This document shows, piece by piece, positions 17,141 to 26,010 of a stretch of 64,000 bases of DNA; the stretch's first letter is position 1, and every line of letters starts with the position of its first letter. The DNA comes from UBA9926 sp018645765 (lineage in GTDB: Bacteria; Pseudomonadota; Gammaproteobacteria; Pseudomonadales; Azotimanducaceae), in NCBI GenBank assembly GCA_949372755.1, contig CASIBO010000002.1, positions 372,001 to 436,000 of the forward strand, read 5' to 3'. Both the position numbers and the translations under genes were made by a program. The notes beneath the pieces are model-generated. The model had not been told where the DNA came from, made no database searches, and saw only the letters and a list, made by a program, of their open reading frames with translations.

Positions 17141-18289
17141 TCAGGCCAGTAGCAAGAGACTGTCCAAGAATTCAAGCCCGGCGGCGGTGGGCGTGATCTG
17201 ACCTTTGCTTGCGCTCACAAGCCCTTGTTGCGCGCCCTTTGTTATAAAGCCTTCAAGCGCGCTGGAGGGCAGCCCAGTGGTTTGTTCGAAGTCCGTCAAA
17301 GCGAAGCCCTCGACGAGTCGACACGCATTCATTAAGAACTCGATCGGACGTTCTTTGATGGGAACTTCGGTCATCCGACGATTTGGACTGGCTAAATAGT
17401 CTTTTGGAACCCGCGTTTTTTGGGTTCTCTGGATCTCAAGCGTCGTATTTTGACGACTGAGTTTTCCGTGACCGCCGGCGCCGATGCCTAAGTAATCCCC
17501 AAACCGCCAGTAGGTTAGGTTGTGCCGTGATTGCAGGGCTTGACTCCGCGCAAAGGCCGATATTTCGTAGCGAGCAAAGCCTTGGCTTTGTAGCCAGTCC
17601 AAACCTTGATCCGTGATCGCCTGCAGGAAGGATTCAACGGGTAATTTAGGTTTTGTGCTGTAAAACACCGTATTAGGCTCGATGGTGAGCTGATACCAAG
17701 AGAGGTGTTCTGGCGAAAACTGAGCAGCGAAATCGAGATCCGCTATGGCTGAATCGGGGGTTTGCCCGGGTAAACCATGCATCAAATCAAGGTTGATGTT
17801 GGAAAAGCCCGCGCGTCGTGCGGCGTGGATTGCGGCGCTCGCCTCCGAGCGGGTGTGGGTGCGGCCTAGCCGCTGTAAGGCGGGATCCGAAAAACTCTGT
17901 ACGCCGATGCTCAGCCGGTTTATCCCAGCGGCTCGATAGCCCACAAACTTTGCTTGGTCGCTTGAGCCAGGATTGGCTTCGAGCGAGCACTCTGTCGTGC
18001 TGGTAATTGGCAGTCTTTTGTCAATTTCGGCTAACAAATAGCCCAAGCCGCGGGACGATAACAGGCTCGGCGTGCCGCCGCCAAAAAATAAGCTGGTGAG
18101 CTCGGCTGTAATCCCAAAGGTTTCGATATCTTGGTCCAAGTCGAGCAGTAACTGCTTGAGATAACGCATCTCAAGCACCGGGTCCAGTTGGTGCGTGACC
18201 GGCAAGGCATGTGCATTAAAATCGCAATAGGGACATTTCTTCTCACACCAGGGGATGTGGATGTACAACCCGAGGCCGTTTTGGTTCAC
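17141..18289 (-). CDS. hemW: Radical SAM heme chaperone HemW
   Basis: HemW resembles coproporphyrinogen dehydrogenase HemN but lacks that activity; it binds heme and is thought to hand it to membrane enzymes. The 382-residue protein has the radical SAM cluster Cys15-x3-Cys19-x2-Cys22 (CEKKCPYCDF), FFGGGTPSLL and the HemW-type segment NLTYWRFGDYLGIGAGGHGK. It overlaps rdgB by four bases (ATGA), the conserved rdgB-hemW pair. The C-terminal HemN_C domain is present. Confidence 0.94.
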   Translation of the reverse strand: MNQNGLGLYIHIPWCEKKCPYCDFNAHALPVTHQLDPVLEMRYLKQLLLDLDQDIETFGITAELTSLFFGGGTPSLLSSRGLGYLLAEIDKRLPITSTTECSLEANPGSSDQAKFVGYRAAGINRLSIGVQSFSDPALQRLGRTHTRSEASAAIHAARRAGFSNINLDLMHGLPGQTPDSAIADLDFAAQFSPEHLSWYQLTIEPNTVFYSTKPKLPVESFLQAITDQGLDWLQSQGFARYEISAFARSQALQSRHNLTYWRFGDYLGIGAGGHGKLSRQNTTLEIQRTQKTRVPKDYLASPNRRMTEVPIKERPIEFLMNACRLVEGFALTDFEQTTGLPSSALEGFITKGAQQGLVSASKGQITPTAAGLEFLDSLLLLA

Positions 18290-18918
18290 GCTGGGAATCG
18301 CTTTGACAGGTTTGTTAACAGTTGCCGAAGCGCTTTGCCTCGATGACTCAGTCGGTTTTTTTGGTTTGATGTAAGTTCTGCTGCGCTTTTTTTGTGTTTT
18401 GCCAAGTACAGTAAGGGATCATAGCCAAAGCCATAATCCCCTTGGCCTTGCGCAAGAATCTCCCCATGCCATCGGCCTTGCGCGATCACGGGATCTGGAT
18501 CCCCTGCATGCAATAGGAAAACGATCGTTGCATGAAAGAAGGCCGCGCGATCGGTTTTTCCTTTCATGGCCTGTAGTAGGTGCTGACAGTTTTCCTGATC
18601 ACTGGCGTCTGGCCCAGCATACCGGGCGGAATAAATCCCTGGCGCGCCTGAAAGGGCCGCAACCACCAGGCCTGAGTCATCGGCTAAGGCCGGTAAACCC
18701 GTTTCTTTTGCCGCATGGCGGGCCTTAATCAGTGCGTTTTCAAGAAAGGTTTGTCCGGTTTCGGGCACCTCACCGACCCCAAGCTCGCGTTGGCTCACAA
18801 AGCGGTTTGGGGCTTTCAATAGCGATTGAAATTCTTCGATCTTGTGGGCATTGCCACTCGCAATCACGATTTTTGGGCCGAGGCGCTCAATAATATTGTC
18901 GGTTGAACTCGAGGACAT
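18286..18918 (-). CDS. rdgB: XTP/dITP diphosphatase
   Basis: RdgB hydrolyses non-canonical purine nucleotides (ITP, dITP, XTP), keeping them out of nucleic acids. The 210-residue product has IASGNAHKIEEFQSLL near the N-terminus, LADDSGLVVAALSGAPG in the middle and FGYDPL near the C-terminal part. With the ATG at 18918 the gene overlaps the end of the DUF4426 gene by 32 bases; no other start fits upstream of the nucleotide-binding motif. It forms a transcription unit with hemW. Confidence 0.95.
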   Translation of the reverse strand: MSSSSTDNIIERLGPKIVIASGNAHKIEEFQSLLKAPNRFVSQRELGVGEVPETGQTFLENALIKARHAAKETGLPALADDSGLVVAALSGAPGIYSARYAGPDASDQENCQHLLQAMKGKTDRAAFFHATIVFLLHAGDPDPVIAQGRWHGEILAQGQGDYGFGYDPLLYLAKHKKSAAELTSNQKNRLSHRGKALRQLLTNLSKRFPA

Positions 18919-19303
18919 AAGGGGGATGATCCGTAGAAAATTCGATTTCGAGGGTAAACCGGAGCCAATCCTTTTCTTGATTCACGACTTCGGCAAGGTA
19001 GTAGATGACCGTTTGCTCGGACACCTCAAAGAAGGTTAAGGGCTGAGCTTGGTTAAGAATATTCACGACTTGCCCGGTGACGCGAGCCGGGACGGGCTCG
19101 CCAGCGCGGCGCACCGACAGGTTCAGCAGCAATCGATTCTCGGCTCGGGTGAGTCCATGCAAGCTGGCCGTGTCAGCTGGAACCAGCAGCGACGGAAAAG
19201 CGGTGTAGTGAATTTCAAATTCACCGACTTGGACCTTTTGCTCGGCAGCGGCCTTGGCGCTGACCAACAGACCAATGATCCCAATTAAGGCGAGGCGCAT
19301 CAT
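18887..19303 (-). CDS. DUF4426 family secreted protein
   Basis: A small protein with an N-terminal signal peptide (MMRLALIGIIGLLVSAKAAA) and a single beta-rich DUF4426 domain, 138 residues from the ATG at 19303; it is probably periplasmic. A longer frame (to 19333) would run into the yggT coding region, so I prefer the later ATG just after yggT. The family is known from this same neighbourhood (rdgB side, yggT/proC side) in pseudomonads. No function is established. metW and metX, which often lie between this gene and yggT, are missing. Confidence 0.82.
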   Translation of the reverse strand: MMRLALIGIIGLLVSAKAAAEQKVQVGEFEIHYTAFPSLLVPADTASLHGLTRAENRLLLNLSVRRAGEPVPARVTGQVVNILNQAQPLTFFEVSEQTVIYYLAEVVNQEKDWLRFTLEIEFSTDHPPYVLEFNRQYY

Positions 19304-19310
19304 GGTTCGG

Positions 19311-19901
19311 CTAAAACCCAAAGACGAGGCCACGCGGCATGTTCAAGAAGGCGGCAAGGGGCCTTACGAGCAGGTTGTTTTCTAGTAAGCTCAACCCAAT
19401 AAAAATAACGATGATGGAAAAGTCTAAGCCGCCTACCGCTGGTATGACCCGCCGGACGGGCGCACAAATGGGTTCCGTAATTTCCCGGACCAGCTCAAGC
19501 GCGGGATTGGCGGAGTAGGGCGCAAGCCAACTCGAGATGACCAGTATTAAGAGCGCGAAAAAATACAGGTTGAGCACACTGGCAATGATGGCAACGACTG
19601 ACCACAGTAAATAAACGGGTGCAAAAGCGATCCCGGTCGCCACCCACATAATCAAGATAATGCCAATGGCTTGACAGACCAAGGCTGCCATCATGTTGGC
19701 TAAATCAACTCGTCCAAGGATCGGTAGCACACCTCGAAAGGGCGCAATCAGCGGATTCGTGGCTTTCACTAGGCCTTGAGCGATTGGGTTGTAATAATTG
19801 GCGCGGCTGACTTGCATTAAAAACCGCAAGTTAAGGGCTAAGACAATCAGTCCCGTCAGGGTCTGGACCACAAAGATCCCGCCATCAGATAAGTAATTCA
19901 T
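19311..19901 (-). CDS. YggT family membrane protein
   Basis: A 196-residue integral membrane protein with two YGGT repeats, each with two hydrophobic helices, including NPIAQGLVKATNPLIAPFRG in the first repeat and the related EITEPICAPVRRVIPAVGG in the second. The family is linked to osmotic or ion stress in E. coli, but its role is not settled. The ATG at 19901 has GGAGGAG seven bases upstream, so it is preferred over the TTG two codons earlier. It lies directly downstream of proC and yggS. Confidence 0.9.
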   Translation of the reverse strand: MNYLSDGGIFVVQTLTGLIVLALNLRFLMQVSRANYYNPIAQGLVKATNPLIAPFRGVLPILGRVDLANMMAALVCQAIGIILIMWVATGIAFAPVYLLWSVVAIIASVLNLYFFALLILVISSWLAPYSANPALELVREITEPICAPVRRVIPAVGGLDFSIIVIFIGLSLLENNLLVRPLAAFLNMPRGLVFGF

Positions 19902-19925
19902 AATCAATCTCCTCCTCGTTACGGG

Positions 19926-20726
19926 TTAGTGGGTTGATAAGGCTTCCGATCGTGCTTTGGCGGCAGCACAGGCTGCGGTCACCAACGCAGTAAATTCAGC
20001 TTGGGTTAGCAGGCTGCAAGCGGCTTCCGTAGTCCCGCCTGGCGAGGTCACCTGTTGCCGTAAGACATTCGGTGAATGCTCGGAGCCGGCTGCCATGTTC
20101 GCAGCACCCAATGCTGTTTGGACCACTAGGGTGCGGGCGACCGCTTCGTTAATCCCAAAAGACTCTGCCGCCGTGATCATCGCCTCCATCAAATAGAAAA
20201 AGTAGGCTGGGCCGCTGCCAGAGATTGCGGTGACCGCATCGAGATCTGATTCTTGACCGAACCAGGTGGTGAGCCCCACGCTGCTTAGAAGGTTTTCAAC
20301 GGCTGCGCAAGTATTGGGGCCAACCGACGGGTTTGAAAACAGTCCCATCATGCCCGTCTTCACGAGCGCTGGGGTATTGGGCATGCAGCGAATGACCCGA
20401 TCGGTACCAGACCACTGTTCAATTTGCGCGGTGGTCACGCCCGCTGCGACGCTGACGAGGGTTTGACCGTTAAGCGCAGGCTGAAGTTCTTGGCAAACCG
20501 CTTCAACCCAGTTGGGTTTCACGCAAATCATAACGATGTCAGCAGTTTCGATTGCCGAGGCGTTATCGGCCTGCCAAGTGAGCCCCATTGCGGTGGCCAG
20601 AGCGCCTTGCTCGGGACTGGGATCCGACACGGTGATGCTTTGAGGCGGATAACCCGAATCGAGTAGCCCGCCATAGATGGCGAGCGCAATATTGCCGCCG
20701 CCGATAAAGGTTAATTGTTGTGTCAT
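19926..20726 (-). CDS. proC: Pyrroline-5-carboxylate reductase
   Basis: ProC reduces pyrroline-5-carboxylate to proline with NAD(P)H. The start at 20726 gives 266 residues beginning MTQQLTFIGGGNIA, a Rossmann glycine motif. VIRCMPNTPALV and the catalytic-domain segments SGSGPAYFFYLMEAM and TSPGGTTEAA are all present. A longer in-frame extension to 20783 reads back into yggS and is rejected. The ATG overlaps the yggS stop by one base (TGATG). Confidence 0.96.
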   Translation of the reverse strand: MTQQLTFIGGGNIALAIYGGLLDSGYPPQSITVSDPSPEQGALATAMGLTWQADNASAIETADIVMICVKPNWVEAVCQELQPALNGQTLVSVAAGVTTAQIEQWSGTDRVIRCMPNTPALVKTGMMGLFSNPSVGPNTCAAVENLLSSVGLTTWFGQESDLDAVTAISGSGPAYFFYLMEAMITAAESFGINEAVARTLVVQTALGAANMAAGSEHSPNVLRQQVTSPGGTTEAACSLLTQAEFTALVTAACAAAKARSEALSTH

Positions 20727-21418
20727 CAAGCCTCCTGTTGGCTCTGTCTGGCGCCGAAAATTGCTGTGCCCACTCGGACCCAAGTTGCGCCGCAGGCAAT
20801 TGCGGCTTCCAAGTCGTCACTCATGCCCATACTGAGCTCTTGAAACTGCGGTAGGTCAAAATCCTCTCTAATTTGGGCTTGAAGGCCAGCAAGTTCGCTG
20901 AAAAACGTGTGACGTTTGGCCAGATCAAAGGTTGCTGGCGGCATTGCCATGAGGCCAAGGAGCCGAAGATTTTGGCAGTCCTTCACCACGGTAATAAGAC
21001 TGGGTACCGCTTCTGGGGCGACGCCATTTTTGGCATTTTCATTTACGAGATTGACTTGAATAAACGCTTTAAGGGGTGGGCGACCGATCGGACGCGCATC
21101 GTTTAAGCGGCGCGCGATTTTCTCGGAGGCCAAACCATGCACCACGTCAAAATGGGCGGCGATGTCTTTGGTTTTATTAGATTGAATTTGACCAATAAAA
21201 TGCCAAGTTGCCTCGGGATACGCCGCGATTTTTGGCAAGGCGTCTTGCAAGTAGTTCTCGCCGAAATCGCGTTGACCGGCATTCATGGCGGCCGCGACAG
21301 CGGCAGCAGGTTTGGTCTTCGACACCGCCAGCAAATGAACGGTTGCGGGCGCGCGACCGGTTTGTAAACACGCCTGGTGAATTTGGGCCCTGATGGCGGA
21401 TAAATTTTCTGGAATCAC
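20726..21418 (-). CDS. yggS: YggS family pyridoxal phosphate homeostasis protein
   Basis: YggS binds pyridoxal phosphate and helps control vitamin B6 balance; it has no known catalytic activity. The 230-residue single-domain protein has the PLP lysine segment LLAVSKTKP near residues 30-38, FGENYLQDALPK, WHFIGQIQSNKTK and SMGMSDDLEAAIACGATWVRVGTAIFG. It precedes proC with a one-base overlap and is divergent from pilT, the standard order in pseudomonads. Confidence 0.95.
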   Translation of the reverse strand: MIPENLSAIRAQIHQACLQTGRAPATVHLLAVSKTKPAAAVAAAMNAGQRDFGENYLQDALPKIAAYPEATWHFIGQIQSNKTKDIAAHFDVVHGLASEKIARRLNDARPIGRPPLKAFIQVNLVNENAKNGVAPEAVPSLITVVKDCQNLRLLGLMAMPPATFDLAKRHTFFSELAGLQAQIREDFDLPQFQELSMGMSDDLEAAIACGATWVRVGTAIFGARQSQQEA

Positions 21419-21543
21419 GGGCTGGGTGCCGTTTCAAGATAGCGTATCCCATTGTCGCATACTAAGATGCAGGAACAAGACGGCGGATCGGCATCACAGT
21501 CAAATTAGCTAAAAACGTCTTAAATTGATCACAAGGACTGCTT

Positions 21544-22581
21544 ATGGATATTACCGAACTCCTAGCCTTTAGCCATAAACAGGGTGCTTCCGACCTGCAT
21601 TTGTCCTCTGGACTGCCGCCAATGATTCGGGTGGATGGCGACATTCGCCGAATCAATGTGCCGGCGCTTGATTCGAAAGAAGTCTATGGCCTCATCTACG
21701 AGATCATGAACGACAAGCAGCGCAAGGAATTTGAAGAATTTCTAGAGTGTGATTTCTCCTTTGAAATCCCGGGGATCGCGCGCTTCAGGGTCAATGCCTA
21801 CAATCAGAATCGAGGCGCAGCTGGGGTCTTTAGAACCATTCCCTCGAAAGTGTTAACGATGGATGATTTAGGGATGGGGGAAATTTTTCGTCAAATCGCT
21901 CAAAGCACCCGCGGACTGATTGCCGTGACGGGCCCAACCGGATCCGGCAAGAGTACAACGCTGGCAGCGATGATGGATTATGTGAATGCGAATAAGTATG
22001 AGCATATTTTAACGATTGAAGACCCGATTGAATTTGTCCATGAAAGTAAAAAGAGCTTGGTGAATCAACGCGAGGTTCACCGGGATACACTGGGTTTTAA
22101 CGCCGCGCTGCGCTCGGCCTTGCGTGAGGACCCCGACATTATTTTGGTTGGGGAAATGCGGGATATGGAAACGATCCGGCTTGCTCTGGAAGCGGCGGAA
22201 ACCGGTCACGTTGTCTTTGGTACCTTGCACACCTCGTCGGCCGCCAAAACCATCGATCGAATTATTGATGTTTTCCCCGCAGCGGAGAAATCCATGGTGC
22301 GATCCATGATGTCGGAGTCGCTCCAAGCTGTGATCTCTCAAAATTTGCTGAAAAAAGTCGGTGGTGGACGGATCGCCGCGCATGAAATCATGATCTGCAC
22401 GCCAGCGATTCGAAATCTTATCCGCGAAGACAAAGTCGCGCAGATGTATTCCGCAATCCAAACCGGTGGCCAACTGGGGATGCAAACCTTGGATCAATGT
22501 TTGAAAGATCTGCTTAAAAAAGGGTTGATCACTAAAGAAGCGGCGCAGGCGAAAGCCAAGACACCGGACGATTTCCGGTAG
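21544..22581 (+). CDS. pilT: Type IV pilus retraction ATPase PilT
   Basis: PilT powers pilus retraction for twitching motility and DNA uptake, acting as a hexamer at the cytoplasmic face. The 345-residue product has Walker A GPTGSGKSTTLAAM, the Asp box EDPIEFVH, Walker B DIILVGEMRD, the His box TGHVVFGTLHT and the retraction signature AIRNLIRED. An AAGGA site lies six bases before the ATG. The paralogue pilU, usually next, is not present here; ruvX lies convergent 24 bases away. Other pilus-related genes in the window are a TonB3-like protein and a PilB-like ATPase. Confidence 0.96.
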   Translation: MDITELLAFSHKQGASDLHLSSGLPPMIRVDGDIRRINVPALDSKEVYGLIYEIMNDKQRKEFEEFLECDFSFEIPGIARFRVNAYNQNRGAAGVFRTIPSKVLTMDDLGMGEIFRQIAQSTRGLIAVTGPTGSGKSTTLAAMMDYVNANKYEHILTIEDPIEFVHESKKSLVNQREVHRDTLGFNAALRSALREDPDIILVGEMRDMETIRLALEAAETGHVVFGTLHTSSAAKTIDRIIDVFPAAEKSMVRSMMSESLQAVISQNLLKKVGGGRIAAHEIMICTPAIRNLIREDKVAQMYSAIQTGGQLGMQTLDQCLKDLLKKGLITKEAAQAKAKTPDDFR

Positions 22582-22605
22582 GAGGCCTGCTTGCGTCGAC
22601 CGGCG

Positions 22606-23007
22606 TTAAGCCCCTCGCTCAGTCTGGCTAAACCAAGTCTCGAGGATGAGCGCAGCCGATACGTCATCTATGCGGGCGCCAGCCCGGAAGGCTTTGGCTT
22701 CAACACTGCTGAGGCGCTCGTCCATCATCTGATGGGGTCGATTAAACCGACCGGTCAACCGGCGTGCAAATTTTTCAGCGAGGCGAGACAGCTCACTCGG
22801 GTCATCGTTCATGTGCAGGGGGAGTCCGACCACAAACAAACTGGGCTCCCAGGTGTTCACGAGATCCGCGACCGCGTCCCAATTGGGTTGACCCTGCTTC
22901 GCTTTTAAAATGGTTAAAGGGCTTGCGGTTTGCGTGACCCATTGGCCAACGGCGACGCCGATATGGTGCGTGCCGAAGTCGAAGGCCAGGATTGGGGCCT
23001 TGCTCAT
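22606..23007 (-). CDS. ruvX: Holliday junction resolvase-like protein RuvX (YqgF)
   Basis: YqgF/RuvX is an RNase H-like nuclease implicated in pre-16S rRNA 5' end maturation. The 133-residue product has LAFDFGTHHIGVAVG near the N-terminus (first catalytic Asp), VVGLPLHMNDD and DERLSSVEA, typical for the family. It overlaps yqgE by four bases. The yqgE-yqgF pair is conserved in Gammaproteobacteria. Confidence 0.95.
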   Translation of the reverse strand: MSKAPILAFDFGTHHIGVAVGQWVTQTASPLTILKAKQGQPNWDAVADLVNTWEPSLFVVGLPLHMNDDPSELSRLAEKFARRLTGRFNRPHQMMDERLSSVEAKAFRAGARIDDVSAALILETWFSQTERGA

Positions 23008-23534
23008 TGGGGCCTGCCGTGACTTTGCCCCAGCAAGGTCGGGTCAAACCCGAGTTGTTCTCTGACGAAGGCGTAGCGCTCGGATATCGGAACTTGGAGG
23101 AGTGCGCCGGGGTCGGCGTTGGTCACGAGCCAATCATCGGCTTGAATCTCACCCTCAAGCTGTTCTGGCGCCCATCCTGCATATCCTAAAACAGGCAGCA
23201 GTTGCCGCTCAGGGCCGGCAGTGGGGCAATCTGCGGGGCCTAGGTCTTGGACAACCCGAATGGGCGCGTGGTCACTTTGGTCCGTCCGCAGGGCTAAAAA
23301 AAACAGATGATCGATTTGTACGGGCCCGCCTAGCAATACGGCAGATGCCTGAAGGGGTTCAGGTGCGTCGGGCATCAGGTCTGATAATTGGGCTTTCGCC
23401 GGGCGATTCAAAACAAAGCCGAAGCTGCCGCCAGAGTTGTTCTCAAGAATGAAGATGACGCTCTCTTCGAAAAAGCCGCCGAGCATCCTGGGAGAGGCTA
23501 GGAGAACGCTGTGGGTGATGGCTTGCTCTGTCAT
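23004..23534 (-). CDS. yqgE: UPF0301 family protein YqgE
   Basis: A 176-residue soluble protein of the YqgE/AlgH family. Family segments are SPRMLGGFFEESVIFI at the N-terminal side and GSFGFVLNRPA, with GYAGWAPEQLEGEI later. The molecular function is not established (AlgH was once reported as an alginate regulator in Pseudomonas). It overlaps ruvX and the TonB gene by four bases on each side, so the three are one operon. Confidence 0.94.
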   Translation of the reverse strand: MTEQAITHSVLLASPRMLGGFFEESVIFILENNSGGSFGFVLNRPAKAQLSDLMPDAPEPLQASAVLLGGPVQIDHLFFLALRTDQSDHAPIRVVQDLGPADCPTAGPERQLLPVLGYAGWAPEQLEGEIQADDWLVTNADPGALLQVPISERYAFVREQLGFDPTLLGQSHGRPQ

Positions 23535-24322
23535 GGCTGCACGTTAACGGATCCGGCATTTTTTCGGAACTGCCAAGTTCGAACGATCTCTAAGACATCG
23601 GTTGTTTTTAAAAGGGCCTCAGAAAAAGGCGGGAACGGCTCTGCTAAGCGAATGATGTTTTGTGCTGCCTGATCAAGAATCGGTTCGCCACTGCTCCGCA
23701 GAACGCGAACCTCTCTTAAAGAGCCGTTGGCGTTGATGGCCACCAGGAGCCGAAGGCTCCCATAGATACCGCCGCGTCTTGCAGCTTCTGGGTAATTCAG
23801 ATTGCCTATGGCTTCGATTTTGCGTTGCCAAGATCGCAGATAGAAGGCGTCGGGACTGGCGGCGGCATTGACCTGAGAAAGTCTCCGAACTCGACTGGGC
23901 GCACGCGGCGTCAAGGCTTGAAAATTCTGAGCACGCCGAAACTGGGAGACATCCGTTATCAGCCTTTGGGACCCTGATGGTGCCGGATCTAAGGCCGCTT
24001 GCACTGGCTCGAGCGTGTTGGCGTCAGTTTGCTGGGCGCTCGAATTCTTTACCGCGGGCGGTGGCACCGCCGTTAAGGCAGCACTTTCCTCAGGTTTCTC
24101 GGCAAGGGGTTTACCGTGTTGGTTTTGATCGGATAAATAATCAAATTGATCCGGCCTTGGCGTGCTGGGCACCCGGGTCAGTGTCACGTCCAAAACGCGA
24201 CTGGGTGTTTTGGACGGTTCCTGCGAGAAAGAGATACCAAGAATGAGCAGCCCGTGTAGGACTACGGCCAGAAAGAGCGCGAAGCCCAATTTGTCCGAGT
24301 CTAGGGCGCTGAGGGTCCGCAT
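23531..24322 (-). CDS. TonB-family energy transducer (TonB3-like)
   Basis: The 263-residue protein has one N-terminal membrane helix (about residues 13-32), a long low-complexity periplasmic linker with Pro/Ala/Ser, and a C-terminal TonB domain (YPEAARRGGIYGSLRLLVAI, LREVRVLRSSGEP). TonB proteins couple the proton gradient to outer-membrane transport. In Pseudomonas aeruginosa the gene at this place (between gshB and yqgE) is tonB3, needed for twitching motility; the position and the pilT nearby suggest a similar role here, as an inference. No exbB or exbD lies close by. Confidence 0.85.
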   Translation of the reverse strand: MRTLSALDSDKLGFALFLAVVLHGLLILGISFSQEPSKTPSRVLDVTLTRVPSTPRPDQFDYLSDQNQHGKPLAEKPEESAALTAVPPPAVKNSSAQQTDANTLEPVQAALDPAPSGSQRLITDVSQFRRAQNFQALTPRAPSRVRRLSQVNAAASPDAFYLRSWQRKIEAIGNLNYPEAARRGGIYGSLRLLVAINANGSLREVRVLRSSGEPILDQAAQNIIRLAEPFPPFSEALLKTTDVLEIVRTWQFRKNAGSVNVQP

Positions 24323-24327
24323 CGGTC

Positions 24328-25275
24328 TTAAGGCAGTCTCGAGGCGAGATGGTCAAGATAATCGCCGGCAATATCGAGTCCTTCGCTGGCATCGAGTTCC
24401 CGAATACAGGTTGGGCAGGTCACGTTGATCTCCGTGAGGTAATCACCGATGACATCGATCCCAACAAAAACGAGGCCCTTATCTCGTAGGACGGGCCCGA
24501 CCTGATCGCAGATCCATCGGTCCCGGGCCGTGAGCGGTCGCGCAACACCACGACCACCGGCCGCAAGATTGCCTCGGGTTTCACCGGCCGATGGGATGCG
24601 GGCAAGACCAAAGGGCACCGGTTCACCATTGATCAGCAGGATCCGGGTATCGCCCTGGCTAATTTCTGGAAGATAACGCTGGGCCATGATCTTCTGCTGA
24701 CCGAGTTGGGTGAGCGTTTCGATAATGACATTGCGGTTGGTATCGCCAGTCTGGATCCTAAAAATCGAGGCGCCGCCCATGCCATCCAAGGGCTTTAAAA
24801 TGACGTCGCCATGTTCTTCCTGAAAGCGGCGCAGTTGGTCTGCCTCGGAGGTCACAATTAAGTCAGGGATACAGTTCGAAAATTGCAGGGCAAACAATTT
24901 TTCGTTGCAATCCCGAATGCTGCCCGGACGGTTAAAGACCGGCACCCCGGCGCGCTCTGCAAACTCAAGCAAATAAGTCGCGTAAATGTAGTCCATATTG
25001 AATGGGGGGTCTTTCCGCATCAGGATGACATCAAATGCTTCAGGGCCGCCTTCTTGATCGCTGACCACATCATAGTAGTGCTTGGGGTCATCCTGAACGG
25101 TAATGGTCTGGTACCGCGCCCAAAACTGATCTTGTTTCAGGCTGAGATTGGGCAAGGTCATCACGGAAATCCGCCACCCCTTACGGGCGGCGGCGAGCAT
25201 CATCGCAAAGGTGCTGTCTTTCTTGGGGTTAATGGTGTCGATGGGATCCATCACGATCCCGATATGTCGGCTCAA
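24328..25275 (-). CDS. gshB: Glutathione synthetase
   Basis: GshB ligates glycine to gamma-glutamylcysteine to make glutathione, using ATP. The 315-residue protein begins with IGIVMDPIDTINPKKDSTFA, has KDPPFNMDYIYATYLLE, and the ATP-grasp segments VILKPLDGMGGASIF and GDTRILLINGEPVP. Length and motifs match the E. coli enzyme. It heads a minus-strand operon gshB-tonB-yqgE-ruvX; the pil/chp genes that follow gshB in pseudomonads are not here. Confidence 0.97.
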   Translation of the reverse strand: MSRHIGIVMDPIDTINPKKDSTFAMMLAAARKGWRISVMTLPNLSLKQDQFWARYQTITVQDDPKHYYDVVSDQEGGPEAFDVILMRKDPPFNMDYIYATYLLEFAERAGVPVFNRPGSIRDCNEKLFALQFSNCIPDLIVTSEADQLRRFQEEHGDVILKPLDGMGGASIFRIQTGDTNRNVIIETLTQLGQQKIMAQRYLPEISQGDTRILLINGEPVPFGLARIPSAGETRGNLAAGGRGVARPLTARDRWICDQVGPVLRDKGLVFVGIDVIGDYLTEINVTCPTCIRELDASEGLDIAGDYLDHLASRLP

Positions 25276-25372
25276 GGGTGTCTCCGGTGATCAGGCTGTC
25301 GTATTGTAACGTGTTGTCATGGCTTGAAACATCAGCCTTATTTTGGCCGAACTTACGGCCTGCGCAAGCGGC

Positions 25373-25831
25373 TTAATCGTTCGACAGCCCGAGGCTGATT
25401 TCACTCAAACCGGAAATGGGGCCTTTTTCGATGGTTTGTCCGGCCATAATGTCTAATGTGAAGTCCTCACTGTCCACTAAAGCCTTAGGCACGTGGGACA
25501 GGAGTATGTTTTTGACTTGATCGGTATCGTTTGTCAGGGCAAAACGATTGGTCACGTGGGTAAACCCGTTGCGTTGGTCGAAAATGGACACGGTGATCTT
25601 GTCAACAGCCATCAAATCTCCGCTGCGTTCGTACAGATTTTGCTTGGCCTTAAAGTCCGCTTCGTTAACCCAGAGGCACATGGTGAGTTCCGACACGTCA
25701 AAACTGTGTTTGCTTTGCATCATGAACTGCCAGAGCTTAAACAACTCAAACTCGATCAATCGCGTTTGCGCCTGACCGCCCGCGCCGGTTAGCTTGCAGC
25801 GGATCAGTTTTTGATTTTCATGTTGCGCCAT
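25373..25831 (-). CDS. Hypothetical protein, 152 residues
   Basis: I do not recognise this protein. The frame has an ATG at 25831 with a purine-rich stretch upstream and its own plausible promoter, and the codon use looks like that of its neighbours, so it is probably real. It is soluble: no signal peptide and no membrane segment. It is mixed alpha/beta in character, with two Cys (in IRCKLT and MCLWVN) and an acidic C-terminal third. It stands between rsmE and gshB as a single gene. Its expression pattern and function are unknown. Confidence 0.65.
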   Translation of the reverse strand: MAQHENQKLIRCKLTGAGGQAQTRLIEFELFKLWQFMMQSKHSFDVSELTMCLWVNEADFKAKQNLYERSGDLMAVDKITVSIFDQRNGFTHVTNRFALTNDTDQVKNILLSHVPKALVDSEDFTLDIMAGQTIEKGPISGLSEISLGLSND

Positions 25832-25857
25832 GACGGTAATCTCTGGGTGGTTATCGG

Positions 25858-25886
25858 AGTGTAAACCATGAATCCGGCAAGGTCAT
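25858..25886 (-). promoter_or_regulatory. Candidate promoter of the 152-residue hypothetical gene
   Basis: On the minus strand a -35 ATGACC (25886-25881) and a -10 TACACT (25863-25858) are spaced by 17 bases. The start would fall about 20 bases before the ATG at 25831. A short stem-loop (25923-25935) lies upstream, after rsmE, and may separate the two genes. Confidence 0.4.
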
Positions 25887-26010
25887 AATTTTGCCCGTTG
25901 AGGCGTTCTGATCCTTGGAAAGCGGCTCGGAGCCGTTTTGAGTATCGTTGTGAAATCACGTTATCCTGAGCTGAAAGCGTCGCGCCGGTTTGATGCTTTG
26001 AGACGGTCTT

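Noticed and set aside
25923..25935. Stem-loop after rsmE as a terminator
   Set aside because: The stem has only five pairs, and the minus strand has no clear U-run; too weak to call.
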